A stretch of DNA of 64,000 nucleotides from NCBI RefSeq assembly GCF_000970205.1, contig NZ_CP009512.1, positions 1,984,001 to 2,048,000 of the forward strand, read 5' to 3'. Origin of the DNA: Methanosarcina mazei S-6. GTDB lineage: Archaea; Halobacteriota; Methanosarcinia; Methanosarcinales; Methanosarcinaceae. The position numbers and the translations under genes are program-made. Every line of letters starts with the position of its first letter. Position 1 is the stretch's first letter. Positions 8,783-18,700 of this stretch are shown here, piece by piece. The notes beneath the pieces were generated by a model. It was given only the letters and a program-made list of their open reading frames with translations, was not told where the DNA came from and did no database searches.

Positions 8783-10033
8783 TTAAAAGATGAAAGATCC
8801 CCCATTTGCAGGTGCATATGCTTCCACTCCGATTTCTTCTGAAATCCACTCTGCAAAAGCTTCCGTTTTCTCCCCGTGCATAACGAAAACTCTTTCAGTG
8901 CCCTTATCGCAGAAGTCCTTTACAAGTTGCTTCAGCTCCCTGTCCCCGCAGTGGGCGGAAAAATCATACTGTTCGATTGCGGGTTTGAGGGAAAGGATAT
9001 CTCCCCTGGTTTCTATCATCCTGTGTTCCAGAGCAAGCCTCCCGTTTGTCCCTTCAACCTGGTAGCCGGTCAGAAGGATTTTTGACCCAGGGTCATTGTA
9101 AAGCCTGCTCAGATAATAGAGTACGGGACCTCCGTTCAGCATCCCTGCGGTTGTGACAATTACTGCCGGTTCCCCAAGTACAGATTCCCTTAAGTGATTT
9201 TTCACCTGCGTGGCGCGTTCGAATGCCCTGTCAAGGAGGTCGGGGTTTCTGAGGTATTCGGGGTATTTTTTGAGGATTTTGTACACATCCCTGCCCATCC
9301 CGTCAACATAAGCCCGAATCCCGTACGCGTCAAGCAACATAAGGATCTCCTGCGTCCTGCCTATGGCAAAAGCAGGAATAAGGGCAGTTCCTCCGATGTC
9401 AAGTGTCTCATGGATTGATTCTATGAACCTCTCTTCAGTCTCTTTACGCGGGACGTGGTCTTCCCCGAAGTAAGTGCTTTCAAGCACAAGGGTATCGGCT
9501 TCAGGAAACTCTTCTGCACCCGGGACAAGCCTTGTCTCCTGCAGGCTCAGGTCTCCTGTATAAAACAGACTTTCTCCTGATTCGGATTCTATGTGAATTC
9601 CGGATGCTCCCGGTATATGGCCTGCGTTGTAAAAGCAAACGTTATAGCCGTGGGTTTTGAAAGTTTCTCCGTAATCCTTTCTTTGTGTCCTGTGGTTAAG
9701 CTTCTGAAGGTCATCAGAATCAAAAGGAGATACACCTGAAAGAGTGGTCTCTGCAAGCTTGAGAGTATCTCTTCCGAGCAGGGCTGTGAAATCTGCTGTC
9801 GGAGGTGTCATAAAGACCTCGGGGTTCAGGTACATGAGGTTAGGGACAGCCCCGCAGTGGTCCAGATGCCCGTGTGATACCAGCACGGCTTTTGGTTCCA
9901 TGCCGTTTTTTGGATATTCGGGAATCTCTCCGGCTTTTATACCGTAATCGAGCAGAATTTCTCCATTAACAAGCAGGCCCGAGCGCCCTACTTCCCTGCA
10001 TCCGCCTTTAAAACTGAGTTCCAGAAAAAACAC
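8783..10033 (-). CDS. metallo-beta-lactamase/beta-CASP ribonuclease (aCPSF2-like)
   Basis: A 416-residue beta-CASP ribonuclease of the archaeal CPSF family, likely acting in RNA processing or decay. The zinc motif HGHLDHCG is near residue 55, with further metal-site motifs in GHIPGASGIH, YTGDLS and ESTYFGEDH. The C-terminal HGEKTEAF supplies the late histidine. There is no N-terminal KH region, and the length fits the short aCPSF2-type group rather than aCPSF1. The start is a GTG directly after AAGGGG. It is a single gene on the minus strand. Assignment to the family is firm; the precise substrate is unknown. Confidence 0.85.
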   Translation of the reverse strand: MFFLELSFKGGCREVGRSGLLVNGEILLDYGIKAGEIPEYPKNGMEPKAVLVSHGHLDHCGAVPNLMYLNPEVFMTPPTADFTALLGRDTLKLAETTLSGVSPFDSDDLQKLNHRTQRKDYGETFKTHGYNVCFYNAGHIPGASGIHIESESGESLFYTGDLSLQETRLVPGAEEFPEADTLVLESTYFGEDHVPRKETEERFIESIHETLDIGGTALIPAFAIGRTQEILMLLDAYGIRAYVDGMGRDVYKILKKYPEYLRNPDLLDRAFERATQVKNHLRESVLGEPAVIVTTAGMLNGGPVLYYLSRLYNDPGSKILLTGYQVEGTNGRLALEHRMIETRGDILSLKPAIEQYDFSAHCGDRELKQLVKDFCDKGTERVFVMHGEKTEAFAEWISEEIGVEAYAPANGGSFIF

Positions 10034-10587
10034 CCCTTGAGATCAATTATTAAGCTATTTTTATCAAATGATTCCTTAATTAATCCTTTTTATATCATAT
10101 CCACTGTCTGTACACCACTGTCTGTACAATGGCTATCTTTTTTTGATCATCTTTATTCAATTATTTTTTCAGTTGTCTTTTTAACTTATCTTTTTAGATC
10201 CGGGTAAGAAAACCGAATTATTATCCAAAGATTTCCCGAAAAAGCTTTTTCAAAAGCCTTTAATATAAATCTGGTTTGCAGTCCTTAAAAGTTATGATAT
10301 GTACTGACGGACTGAAGATATGGTTATGAGATCAGTAAAAATATATTAAGGTAAAATGCGCATTATGCAAACTTATTCACAAAAGTTAAAAATTATTATT
10401 TCATCATTGATAATATTTAGAAACAGATGCTTTTCTGAAATAATTAAATATAACCATATATTATGGAAGAAATTTTCTAAAAAACAGAGGATATAAATTC
10501 CGTTTAGAAAATTTCCCCCGGCCCTTTTTCTGATAGTGTGCCGACTTAATTGAATTTCTGATTTGAAGCTCAGCTCTTTTATTTCCC
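10034..10587. other. AT-rich intergenic region
   Basis: No gene. A short direct repeat CACTGTCTGTACA occurs twice near 10100-10130. It contains the upstream region of the beta-CASP gene and the downstream region of the universal stress gene. Confidence 0.5.
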
Positions 10588-11034
10588 TTAATTCCCGTTT
10601 CGTACAATCATGACAGGGACTTTTGAATGCCTTACCACTTTTTCTGCAACACTTCCCATCAAAAATTTTTCAAGTCCGGTTTTTCCGAGTGTGCCCATTA
10701 CTATAAGGTCGATATTGTTACGCTCTGCAAATTTGATAATTTCTTCACCTGGATGGCCGTCCAGAAGGACATCTTTTACCTCAACTCCCGAGTCTTCTAT
10801 CGTCTTCTTAGCTTTTGATAATATTTTCTTTCCATCACTCATCATCATTTCATGGATCATGTCTTTGCCAGCAGTCCAGACGTCAGAAATTATAGAGGGA
10901 GAATCCACCACGTGAACTACATGGACAGTGGCTCCGCTAACTTTTGCAACCTCAATACCGCGGGAAATTGCCTTCATGGAATTTGCGGATCCGTCTGTTG
11001 CAATCACTATATTTCGGTATAAATTACTGGTCAT
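10588..11034 (-). CDS. universal stress protein, UspA family
   Basis: A 148-residue single-domain cytoplasmic universal stress protein. It begins with the standard strand NIVIATDGSANSMKAISRG. It ends with the nucleotide-binding signature G-x2-G-x9-G-S (GTLGKTGLEKFLMGSVAEKV), so it belongs to the ATP-binding subgroup. A ribosome-binding site GGAGAT precedes the ATG. It is monocistronic. The role in stress survival is inferred from the family. Confidence 0.9.
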   Translation of the reverse strand: MTSNLYRNIVIATDGSANSMKAISRGIEVAKVSGATVHVVHVVDSPSIISDVWTAGKDMIHEMMMSDGKKILSKAKKTIEDSGVEVKDVLLDGHPGEEIIKFAERNNIDLIVMGTLGKTGLEKFLMGSVAEKVVRHSKVPVMIVRNGN

Positions 11035-11527
11035 GTATTATCTCCATTAATAATTTTATTTACCTCTATTAATAATTTCATTGATATAATTTTTATTTGT
11101 ATTCACATGTCTTGAAAAATAATAATGTTATGCAAGTATAAAGAAACAAACACCGATTGTAGCCTATAATTTCTTACAATTTACTGAAAAATACAGGCTT
11201 AAATGTGCAAACTCTAAAAGCCTTTTAATAATACACCTATCCCTTTTTAAAGATGAGTGTGTGAGATAACGGGAAATCAATAATGCACCTGTAAATTTGA
11301 ACATGTCATCCGAAGAATTTCATGTACGTTTTTTGCCTTTTTGAAAAAAGCCGCTCTCCTGCGTCGAGCGGGAAAAGAATCGTCTGGTATGGTTAATAAG
11401 GTTGTACAGGTCCAAAATTAAAATTTAAATTTCTAACTGGTCTTATTTTTACTCAAAATCTCGATTATATGCCAGATTTTATGGTGAAAACTTTAAATAA
11501 ATTCTTCTTAAGAAAGTTTCAACGATA

Positions 11528-11662
11528 TCATTTTCTCTTTTTTCTGTAAAATAAATAGAAAATAAGGATTATCAAAATAAAGAACGCTGCCATGAGTAAT
11601 TCTCCTGGTACTGTTTGAGTAGAGGACATAACAGCAGAGCTTGAGCTTGAAATAGTGGACAT
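11528..11662 (-). CDS. small single-pass membrane protein
   Basis: A 44-codon frame within the 700-bp gap between the stress gene and topA. The product has a Ser-rich N-terminus (MSTISSSSSAVMSSTQ), one hydrophobic helix (about residues 22-39) and a strongly basic end (YRKKRK). That gives a classic single-pass topology with a cytoplasmic basic tail. No strong ribosome-binding site is visible, so the call rests on composition only. The rest of the gap (11035-11527) is AT-rich and shows no gene. Confidence 0.35.
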   Translation of the reverse strand: MSTISSSSSAVMSSTQTVPGELLMAAFFILIILIFYLFYRKKRK

Positions 11663-11751
11663 ACTATTCTAAAAGGTTTAAAGGGTCATGTATTTTTCCA
11701 ACAACTCTCTTTTTGTTCTTGTCAAAAATACTAAAGTAATTGAGGACTATT

Positions 11752-14010
11752 TTACAAATCCTCAACTGCGCCGCCATTGCATGAGGTCTGCCAGTTTTTG
11801 ATTTTCTTTACACTTGTCTTTATGGTTTTTGCAAGTTCCACAGGGTCTGCTTCTGCCAGGGCTTCAACACTTGTGATACCGGCTTCTTCCAGTTTTCCTG
11901 CGGTGGCTTTTCCCACGCCTTCGAGGTCTTTAATGGATTTGGGCCTTTCTTTTTTCGGCTGCTGTGCCTGCTCTTCCTTCTGGGTCTTCTGCCATTCTAT
12001 GAAATTGCACTGGGGACATCCAAGGTCCCATGCTCTTTTTCCCTGGTTGATTATGCGGATATGGTGCAGGCCGTGAGCTTCGCAGAGCTTATCGGTCACT
12101 ATGATCTGTCCGCTTTTCGGCAGGGGCAGGGAGAAAGTACAGTTAGGGTAATTGCTGCAGCCTATGAAACGGCTTCCCCTTTTTGACCTGCGGATCATGA
12201 GTTCGTTTCCGCATAAAGAGCAATCGCCTATGATTTTATCTTCCCGGAGACCTGCCTGTAAAGATTCTATGATATTATCCCTGTTTTTATCGAGTTCAGA
12301 AAAGACCTGCTTGAGCATCTCGCGGGACTCTTCAAGGACAGCTTCCTCTTTGATTTTACCCTCTGCTATTTTGTCCATATTTTCTTCAAGCAGCTTTGTC
12401 ATATCCGGCTTTGTAATAGTAGGCGAATATTTCTCCAGAGTGTCCATTACGGAAAAAGAGGTATTAGTAGGCTGAACAGGGTTTCCGTGGATATAAGCCC
12501 TGGAATATAGCTTGCTTATAATCTCGTGGCGGGTTGCTTTTGTCCCGAGCCCGAGCTCTTCCATTATATTGATAAGCCTTCCCTGCCCGTAACGTCCCGG
12601 AGGCTGGGTTTCTTTATCCAGCATCTCTTTCTTTATCACCTTTAATAAGTCACCTTCCTTAAGTTCCGGGAGCAGCCTGTCTTCAGGAGCATTGTACGGA
12701 TAATACCAGCGCCATCCGGGTTCAAGAAGCCTTGCCCCGTTTGCCCTGAACTCCTCTCCTTCGATATCAAGTTTAAGCCTCATGGTTTCCCATATGCTCG
12801 GTCCGGCAAAGGTTGCAAAAAAGCGCCTGACTACAAGCTCGTAAACTTTCCACTCATCTTCTTTGAGGTCGGATTCCTTTGCAAGGGAAGCAGGAAAGAT
12901 AGGCGGGTGGTCTGTGGTTTCTTTTTTACCACGGGTAGGAACAAGTTCGGGCTTTTCAAGAAGTGTATTTGCATATTCTTTAAAAGGTCCTTCTTTGAAT
13001 ATCTCTATTTGAGCCTTCAGGTCAAGAGTATCGGGATAAACCGTGTTGTCTGTCCTGGGGTATGAAATATAACCGTTGGTATAAAGGGATTCGGCTATGC
13101 GCATGGCGTTTGCAGGGCTGAGACCGATTGAGTTTGCCGCGCTGATAAAGCCCGTAGTATTAAAAGGTGTGGGAGGCTGGTCTGTCTTTGTTCCCTTTTC
13201 GATTTCCTTTAATTCCGCTTTTTTGCCCAGTTTCCTGAATACCTTTGAAGCTTCCTCTTTATCCAGAAAACGGCGGGTAGAATGCTGGGCTGAAAAAGTC
13301 TCTCCTGCAGCGTCTTCGAGTTCTACGTGGATTTCCCAGTAAGGGGTTGGGACAAATATATTTCTCTCTTTCTCCCTGTCAACAATAAGAGAAAGGGTTG
13401 GGGACTGGACCCTTCCCACGGAAAGAAACATTTTTCCGAGCCTGCCTGCTGCAAGGGAAATGTATCTGGTAAGGGCAGCTCCCCAGACAAGGTCAATTAC
13501 CTGCCTGGAATGTCCTGCATCTGCAAGGTTAAAATCAACATTTGTAGGATTTGAGAATGCGACTTCAATTGCTTTTGGAGTTATTGCACTGTAACGGACC
13601 CTGTCGAAAGGAATTTTCGGGTTAACCTTTTTTATGATATTCAGAGCTTCTACCCCTATGAGTTCTCCTTCGCGGTCGTAGTCAGTTGCAATAGTGACCC
13701 TATCCGCTTCTTTTCCAAGGCTCTTTAAAGCGGTCACTATCTTCCGGTTGATCGGGGTTGTTGTAATCTCGGCGTCTATAAGGTCTCTGGCATCGACTTT
13801 CTGCCAGTTGTTGTACTCCTTTGGGAAGTCTATCCCGACAATATGGCCGGAAAGCCCCACAACTGCAGTTTCCTGTCTGTTTTCGCCGGAACCGATCTCG
13901 TACCGGTATACGTCCACTCCGCTGACTCTTTCCTTTTTAGGACTTTTAGGAGCCAGAATCGCAGCTATCCTCCTTGCCGCTATATTTTTTTCCGTTACGA
14001 TAAGATGCAT
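11752..14010 (-). CDS. topA: DNA topoisomerase I (type IA)
   Basis: A 752-residue type IA topoisomerase that relaxes negative supercoils by single-strand passage. The Toprim domain is N-terminal (MHLIVTEKNIAARRIAAIL, with acidic motif ATDYDREGELIG). The catalytic tyrosine lies in GYISYPRTDNTVYP. A four-Cys zinc finger follows (CSLCGNEL...CSNYPNC), then a second partial Cys pair (CPQC). The C-terminus adds a helix-hairpin-helix region (LEGVGKATAGKLEEAGITSV) typical of methanogen homologues. All signature residues are present and the length is normal. It is alone on the minus strand. Confidence 0.95.
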   Translation of the reverse strand: MHLIVTEKNIAARRIAAILAPKSPKKERVSGVDVYRYEIGSGENRQETAVVGLSGHIVGIDFPKEYNNWQKVDARDLIDAEITTTPINRKIVTALKSLGKEADRVTIATDYDREGELIGVEALNIIKKVNPKIPFDRVRYSAITPKAIEVAFSNPTNVDFNLADAGHSRQVIDLVWGAALTRYISLAAGRLGKMFLSVGRVQSPTLSLIVDREKERNIFVPTPYWEIHVELEDAAGETFSAQHSTRRFLDKEEASKVFRKLGKKAELKEIEKGTKTDQPPTPFNTTGFISAANSIGLSPANAMRIAESLYTNGYISYPRTDNTVYPDTLDLKAQIEIFKEGPFKEYANTLLEKPELVPTRGKKETTDHPPIFPASLAKESDLKEDEWKVYELVVRRFFATFAGPSIWETMRLKLDIEGEEFRANGARLLEPGWRWYYPYNAPEDRLLPELKEGDLLKVIKKEMLDKETQPPGRYGQGRLINIMEELGLGTKATRHEIISKLYSRAYIHGNPVQPTNTSFSVMDTLEKYSPTITKPDMTKLLEENMDKIAEGKIKEEAVLEESREMLKQVFSELDKNRDNIIESLQAGLREDKIIGDCSLCGNELMIRRSKRGSRFIGCSNYPNCTFSLPLPKSGQIIVTDKLCEAHGLHHIRIINQGKRAWDLGCPQCNFIEWQKTQKEEQAQQPKKERPKSIKDLEGVGKATAGKLEEAGITSVEALAEADPVELAKTIKTSVKKIKNWQTSCNGGAVEDL

Positions 14011-14290
14011 TTAAAACTCCGGTTTAACTTTTCTTAAATATTATAAAGGAAAACTGGCGTACCCCAAAACTCCTGCCAGTCTGAGTCGAAGCCTTCCTCC
14101 TAATTCTTGAAGTTTCCTTTTTCAATATAAATTTTTGGATCAAATTCCGAAATTTCTGCTATCCGTAACTAGAATCAGGACCATATACTCCGTATTTATC
14201 CTTTATTTAACCTTTATCAGGGATTTTTTTCATATCTAATATACAAAGTCCCGGAACTTTTGATCTCATGATTTATCTGATTTGCGGCTC

Positions 14291-14761
14291 CTAACAGCCT
14301 TCAATAATCTCCAGAGCAAATTCTACTGCCTTTTGAGGGTCTTTTACCCTGTAAATGCCTTCTATTTCCCATTTGCAGTCAAGAACTATCACCGGCTTCC
14401 CCATTTTCAGCCCGAGGGCTATTTCCGAAAGGGTGCCGTATTCTCCGGAAATTGCAATTAAAGCATCCGACGACTGGGCTATAAGAGAGTTTCTGGCATG
14501 CCCCATTCCGGTGGTAATGGCTATATCTATCCAGGGGTTAGCGTCTTCCCTGCATGTTCCTGGCAAAATTCCTATGGTCGTTCCCCCTTCCTGTTTTGCT
14601 CCACAGGCTGCTGCTTCCATTACACCTCCAAGGCCTCCGCAGAGAAGTACAGCTCCTTTTTTTGCAATCTCTTTTCCCACGGCTTCAGCAAGGGATCTGG
14701 TCTCCTTGTTGCAGTTTCCGGCTCCGATGACGCCTATCTGTTTTCTTACTGGCGGTTTCAC
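14291..14761 (-). CDS. SLOG-fold (TIGR00725 / LOG-like) protein
   Basis: A 156-residue Rossmann-type protein of the TIGR00725 group, related to the LOG/lysine-decarboxylase-like SLOG superfamily that binds nucleotides or nucleotide-sugar ligands. Visible motifs are the N-terminal IGVIGAGNCNKETRSLAE, a Gly-rich CGGLGGVMEAA, and GEYGTLSEIALGL in place of the PGGxGTxxE box. The initiator is GTG, preceded by GAGGGATG. It lies 33 bp downstream of tsr3 on the same strand, so the two are probably co-transcribed. It ends in TAG; readthrough would add only five residues. No reaction can be assigned. Confidence 0.8.
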   Translation of the reverse strand: MKPPVRKQIGVIGAGNCNKETRSLAEAVGKEIAKKGAVLLCGGLGGVMEAAACGAKQEGGTTIGILPGTCREDANPWIDIAITTGMGHARNSLIAQSSDALIAISGEYGTLSEIALGLKMGKPVIVLDCKWEIEGIYRVKDPQKAVEFALEIIEGC

Positions 14762-14794
14762 TGCACATCCCTCTCTATCTAGGCTGAGCTGCCC

Positions 14795-15316
14795 TCAAAT
14801 GTAATGGCTCTGAATTTCCACAATTTCTGTACTGTTTTTTGCAGTTGAGTATTCCTCAAGAGGCTCTCTGTTCAATTCAAGGAAGCTGTGCCCCCAGTTA
14901 AACTTGGACATGACTTTTTCGGCCTGTTCTTTGTATCCCAGAATATACAGGGCTGCTGCAAAGGCTTCTGCGGAATTGAGTTTGAATGGCCTTCCGAAGT
15001 TTACAGGGTTGCCTGCAAGCATGTAAGGAAGGGCTCTGTGTTCCAGGTTAAGCTTTTCCAGTTCCGGAAAAACCCTTTCAACTTCTTCCCTGGAGCAGTC
15101 GAGCACGATAATTCCTTTTTTAGGGTCGTCAGCCGGTGAAAGAGCTTTTTCTGCCATGGGGTCCAGCAAAATCGCTGATCTGGGAAGTCTTGATATCCTG
15201 TCATAAAGGCGGGCAAGCTCAAAGCGTGCCATTTTTCTTCCCGTACACTTCTTTGGGTCACACTGCCCGGCATGGTAAATGTAGAGGGGAATATCCCGAC
15301 TCTTTGTCTGATTCAT
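14795..15316 (-). CDS. tsr3: 16S/18S rRNA aminocarboxypropyltransferase Tsr3
   Basis: A 173-residue DUF367/Tsr3 protein, which transfers an aminocarboxypropyl group from S-adenosylmethionine to a modified uridine in small-subunit rRNA. Typical features are the N-terminal [17 protein letters not shown] and the central [13 protein letters not shown], followed by [20 protein letters not shown] and [20 protein letters not shown]. Full length for the archaeal family. GAGGATCA precedes the ATG. It heads a two-gene unit with the SLOG protein. Confidence 0.92.
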   Translation of the reverse strand: MNQTKSRDIPLYIYHAGQCDPKKCTGRKMARFELARLYDRISRLPRSAILLDPMAEKALSPADDPKKGIIVLDCSREEVERVFPELEKLNLEHRALPYMLAGNPVNFGRPFKLNSAEAFAAALYILGYKEQAEKVMSKFNWGHSFLELNREPLEEYSTAKNSTEIVEIQSHYI

Positions 15317-15736
15317 TACTGATCCTCTGGAGTGGGGGATTTATATGTTTTGCGTCTTTGCCACTTTGAACTTTCATTTACGGTTCCCGGGACTATTTAA
15401 TGCAGTTCATAATTTTTGCTCTCAATTATGTTCTGGATTTCCGGTTTTTCTCCTGACAGGCTCTTTTTACTCTCGGTGTAAAATTCGGAATTTATATATA
15501 CATCTCAATGTTTACTTTTCTAAATTCTTGCATATATTAGGCTGTCTCTTTCAGTTCTGTTTCATCTGTTTCCGGGCAGCTTTCAGGCCAGTGTGCTCGG
15601 GTTCTGTCCCGGCATTCCGTATTATTGTTTTTGAGTGCCTGGATCTTTTAATTTTCTTAGACTGAGATGTACCTGTAAAAACGCCGGCGAATTGTGAAAA
15701 CGCTCTCGCCGATTGCTTACTTGAGGGAGTTTTTCA
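15317..15736. promoter_or_regulatory. divergent intergenic region (tsr3 / C1 peptidase)
   Basis: A 420-bp gap between divergently transcribed genes, so it must hold both promoters. It is moderately AT-rich. A possible TATA element (TTTATATATACA) lies at 15491-15502. No ORF is convincing. Confidence 0.4.
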
Positions 15737-18700
15737 ATGAAATATGTGAACATTATATTCAGGATATTACTTTCTTCCATCCTTATTTCCGGTCTTGCAG
15801 CAGCAGGTTCCGGTATGGCTGATGAAAACGAATCGGTTGCACAGTTTACTTCCAGCCCGGACGCGGCTGAAGGAGGGGATTTTGCGGAAGGGTATTCTCT
15901 TGCTCCCGTAAATCCTGAGTTTCTGGAATATCAGGAGCAGATGAATAAAAAAGAAAAAACTGCCAGACTGCTATATTCCTCTCCGAATGAGCCGACTTCC
16001 GGAACAGAAGAGTATGTAACCGGGCTGCATCCAGCTCCTGTAAGCTTCTCGCACCTAAAAGCGGTTGAAGGTGCGGATGACCCTTACTCTTTTGAACCCT
16101 TTTACGACCTTCGGGCACTCGGAAAGGTCAGCCCTGTAAAAGACCAGATAGATTCGGGAAACTGCTGGACTTACGGGACATATGCCTCGCTTGAGTCCTA
16201 TCTTCTCCCATCAGAAACCTGGGATTTTTCGGAAAATAATATGAAAAATCTGCTCTTACCTTATTATCCCGATAGCTTTGATTGTTTTGAAGGCGGCTTC
16301 ACACTGATGTCTGCAGCTTATCTGGCGCGCTGGAGCGGACCTGTCGTTGAAACGGATGATCCATATGACTCTCATTCCAGGATTTCTCCAGAGGAGACGC
16401 CGATAGTAAAACACGTGCAGGAAATCCTCTTTATCCCGGACAGAGAGGGAGCCCTGGACAATGAAAACATTAAGTCGTCTCTTAAGGAATACGGGGCAGT
16501 CGCTTCTTCAATGTATGTGGATCTTGCCTGTTTTGATCCTGTTAACAACAGTTATTATTATGACGGCCAGGAATTCTCCAATCACCTTGTTGCTATTGTT
16601 GGCTGGGACGATTCTTTTGATAAAAATAAATTCAATCCGGCTGCTCCGGGAGACGGGGCCTTTATTGTAAAGAATTCCTGGGGTCCTGAATGGGGTGAAG
16701 AAGGTTATTTCTATATCTCATACTATGATTCGAAAATAAGCAGGGATAATGCAGTTTACACTGCAGAGGATCTTAACAGTTACGACTCCGTATACCAGTA
16801 TGACCCTCTTGGATGGGTCAACAGCTTCGGCTATGCTCAGAATACATCCGCCTGGGCTGCCAATCTTTTCACAGCCGAAGAAAACGAGACTCTCAATGCT
16901 GTCAGTTTCTATACCACGGACTCGGGAGCCGGGTATGATGTCTATATTTATACTGATCCGGTCTCCGGTCCTTTAAATCCTGAGGGTTTAGAAGCGTCCG
17001 AAAATGGGACATTTACTTACGCAGGTTACCATACCGTCCGGCTGGACCAGGAAGTTCCACTCACAGAAGGGCAGAATTTTTCAGTGGTGCTCAGGCTCAA
17101 TGCTCCTGATTACGGGTATCCGGTTGCCCTGGAGTGCCCCGTAGAAGAGTACAGCAGCAAAGCTTCTTCTCTTGCGGGAGAAAGTTACGTCAGCCCTGAC
17201 GGGATAAACTGGGCTGACCTCTCTTCTATCTTTGAAAATTCAAACGCCTGCATAAAAGCGTTTACTGACAGGGACGCAGCTCCGGAAGCAGCTTTTGTAC
17301 GGAATATTACTTCAGGGGCTGCCCCGCTTACGGTCAGTTTTTTTGACGCTAGCAGGAATCCCCCTGTGTCCTGGAACTGGGACTTTGGGGATGGTACAGG
17401 TTCTGCAGAAAAGAACCCTGTGCATACCTATCCTGAAGCAGGTCTTTACACAGTGACACTTTCAGTTGAAAACGAATTTGGAGACGACATCACATCCCGG
17501 GAAGATTGTGTTTCCGTGGGGGAGCAGACTGCAATCCTGTACGTTGACGATGAAGTATCCGATACTGCACCCGGCACTGATGCTCCACCTGACACTTTTC
17601 CTTCAATTCAGGAAGCAGTTGACAGGGCAGCTGCAGGTTCTACGATTATTGTCCGCGATGGCTGGTACAATGAAACCGTAAATATTGATAAAACCCTGAC
17701 AATCCGCTCCGAGTGCGGACCTGAACGCACAGTAGTCCAGTCTGACAACCCTGAAGACTGTGTTTTTTATATCACTGCAGACTCCGTAAATGTCAGCGGA
17801 TTCACCATAGTCGGGGCAGGCGATTACTCAAACGGGCTATTGTCCAATTATGGAATTCTTCTTTATAACGTAAAGGAAAACAATATCTGTAACAATATTC
17901 TCACAGATAATCTGCTCGGGATTTGCCTTTACGGTTCATCCAGCAATACGGTGAACGAAAACAATGCCAGTTCAAACGTCCATACAGGGATCTATCTCCA
18001 TGATTCTCATAACAATACTTTTCTAAAAAACAGAGCCGTTTCAAACAGCTGCGGGATCTGTCTTGAAGATTCGGGAGAAAACAGGCTCCGCAGCAATGAG
18101 ATGAGGGACAATGGATATAACTTGAAAATCACAGACTTTGGTTCCTTAAACGACATAGATACGAGTAATACTGTTGATCTCAAGCCCATTTATCACGTTG
18201 CTGGGAAAAGCGACTTCGAAATAAACGCTTCTTCCAGGGCAGGGGCTGTTTTCTGTATTAACTGCCAGAATGTGGCAATAAGGGATCTCAACCTGGAAAA
18301 CAACTATTGGGGAGTTGTTCTCTGCAATACGGACACTTTTCTGCTTGAAAATAACACCCTTGCAAACAACAGTATAGGGATGTATCTCCTTGACTCCGGG
18401 GACGGAAAAATCATAAACAACAGAGCAGTTTTGAATGAAGAGTGCGGTTTCCTTTTTGAAAACGCATGTGAAAATAACATTGAGAACAACACTGCAGATT
18501 CAAACATGGTATACGGGCTCTACCTTGCCAGTTCCTGTGGAAATGCCCTTAAAAACAATACAATGTCGGACAACTGCTATAATTTTGGAGCCGAGGGGCT
18601 GCTTGAACCGAACAGTATAGAAACAAACAACCTTGTTAACGGCAAACCGATTTATTTCTATGTAAACGAGCCTGGAGAAATTGTGCTTGATTCAAATTCA

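Noticed and set aside
14291-14293. TAG at the end of the SLOG-type gene as a pyrrolysine codon
   Set aside because: Readthrough would add only five residues before TAA and the protein already has full family length, so it is an ordinary stop.
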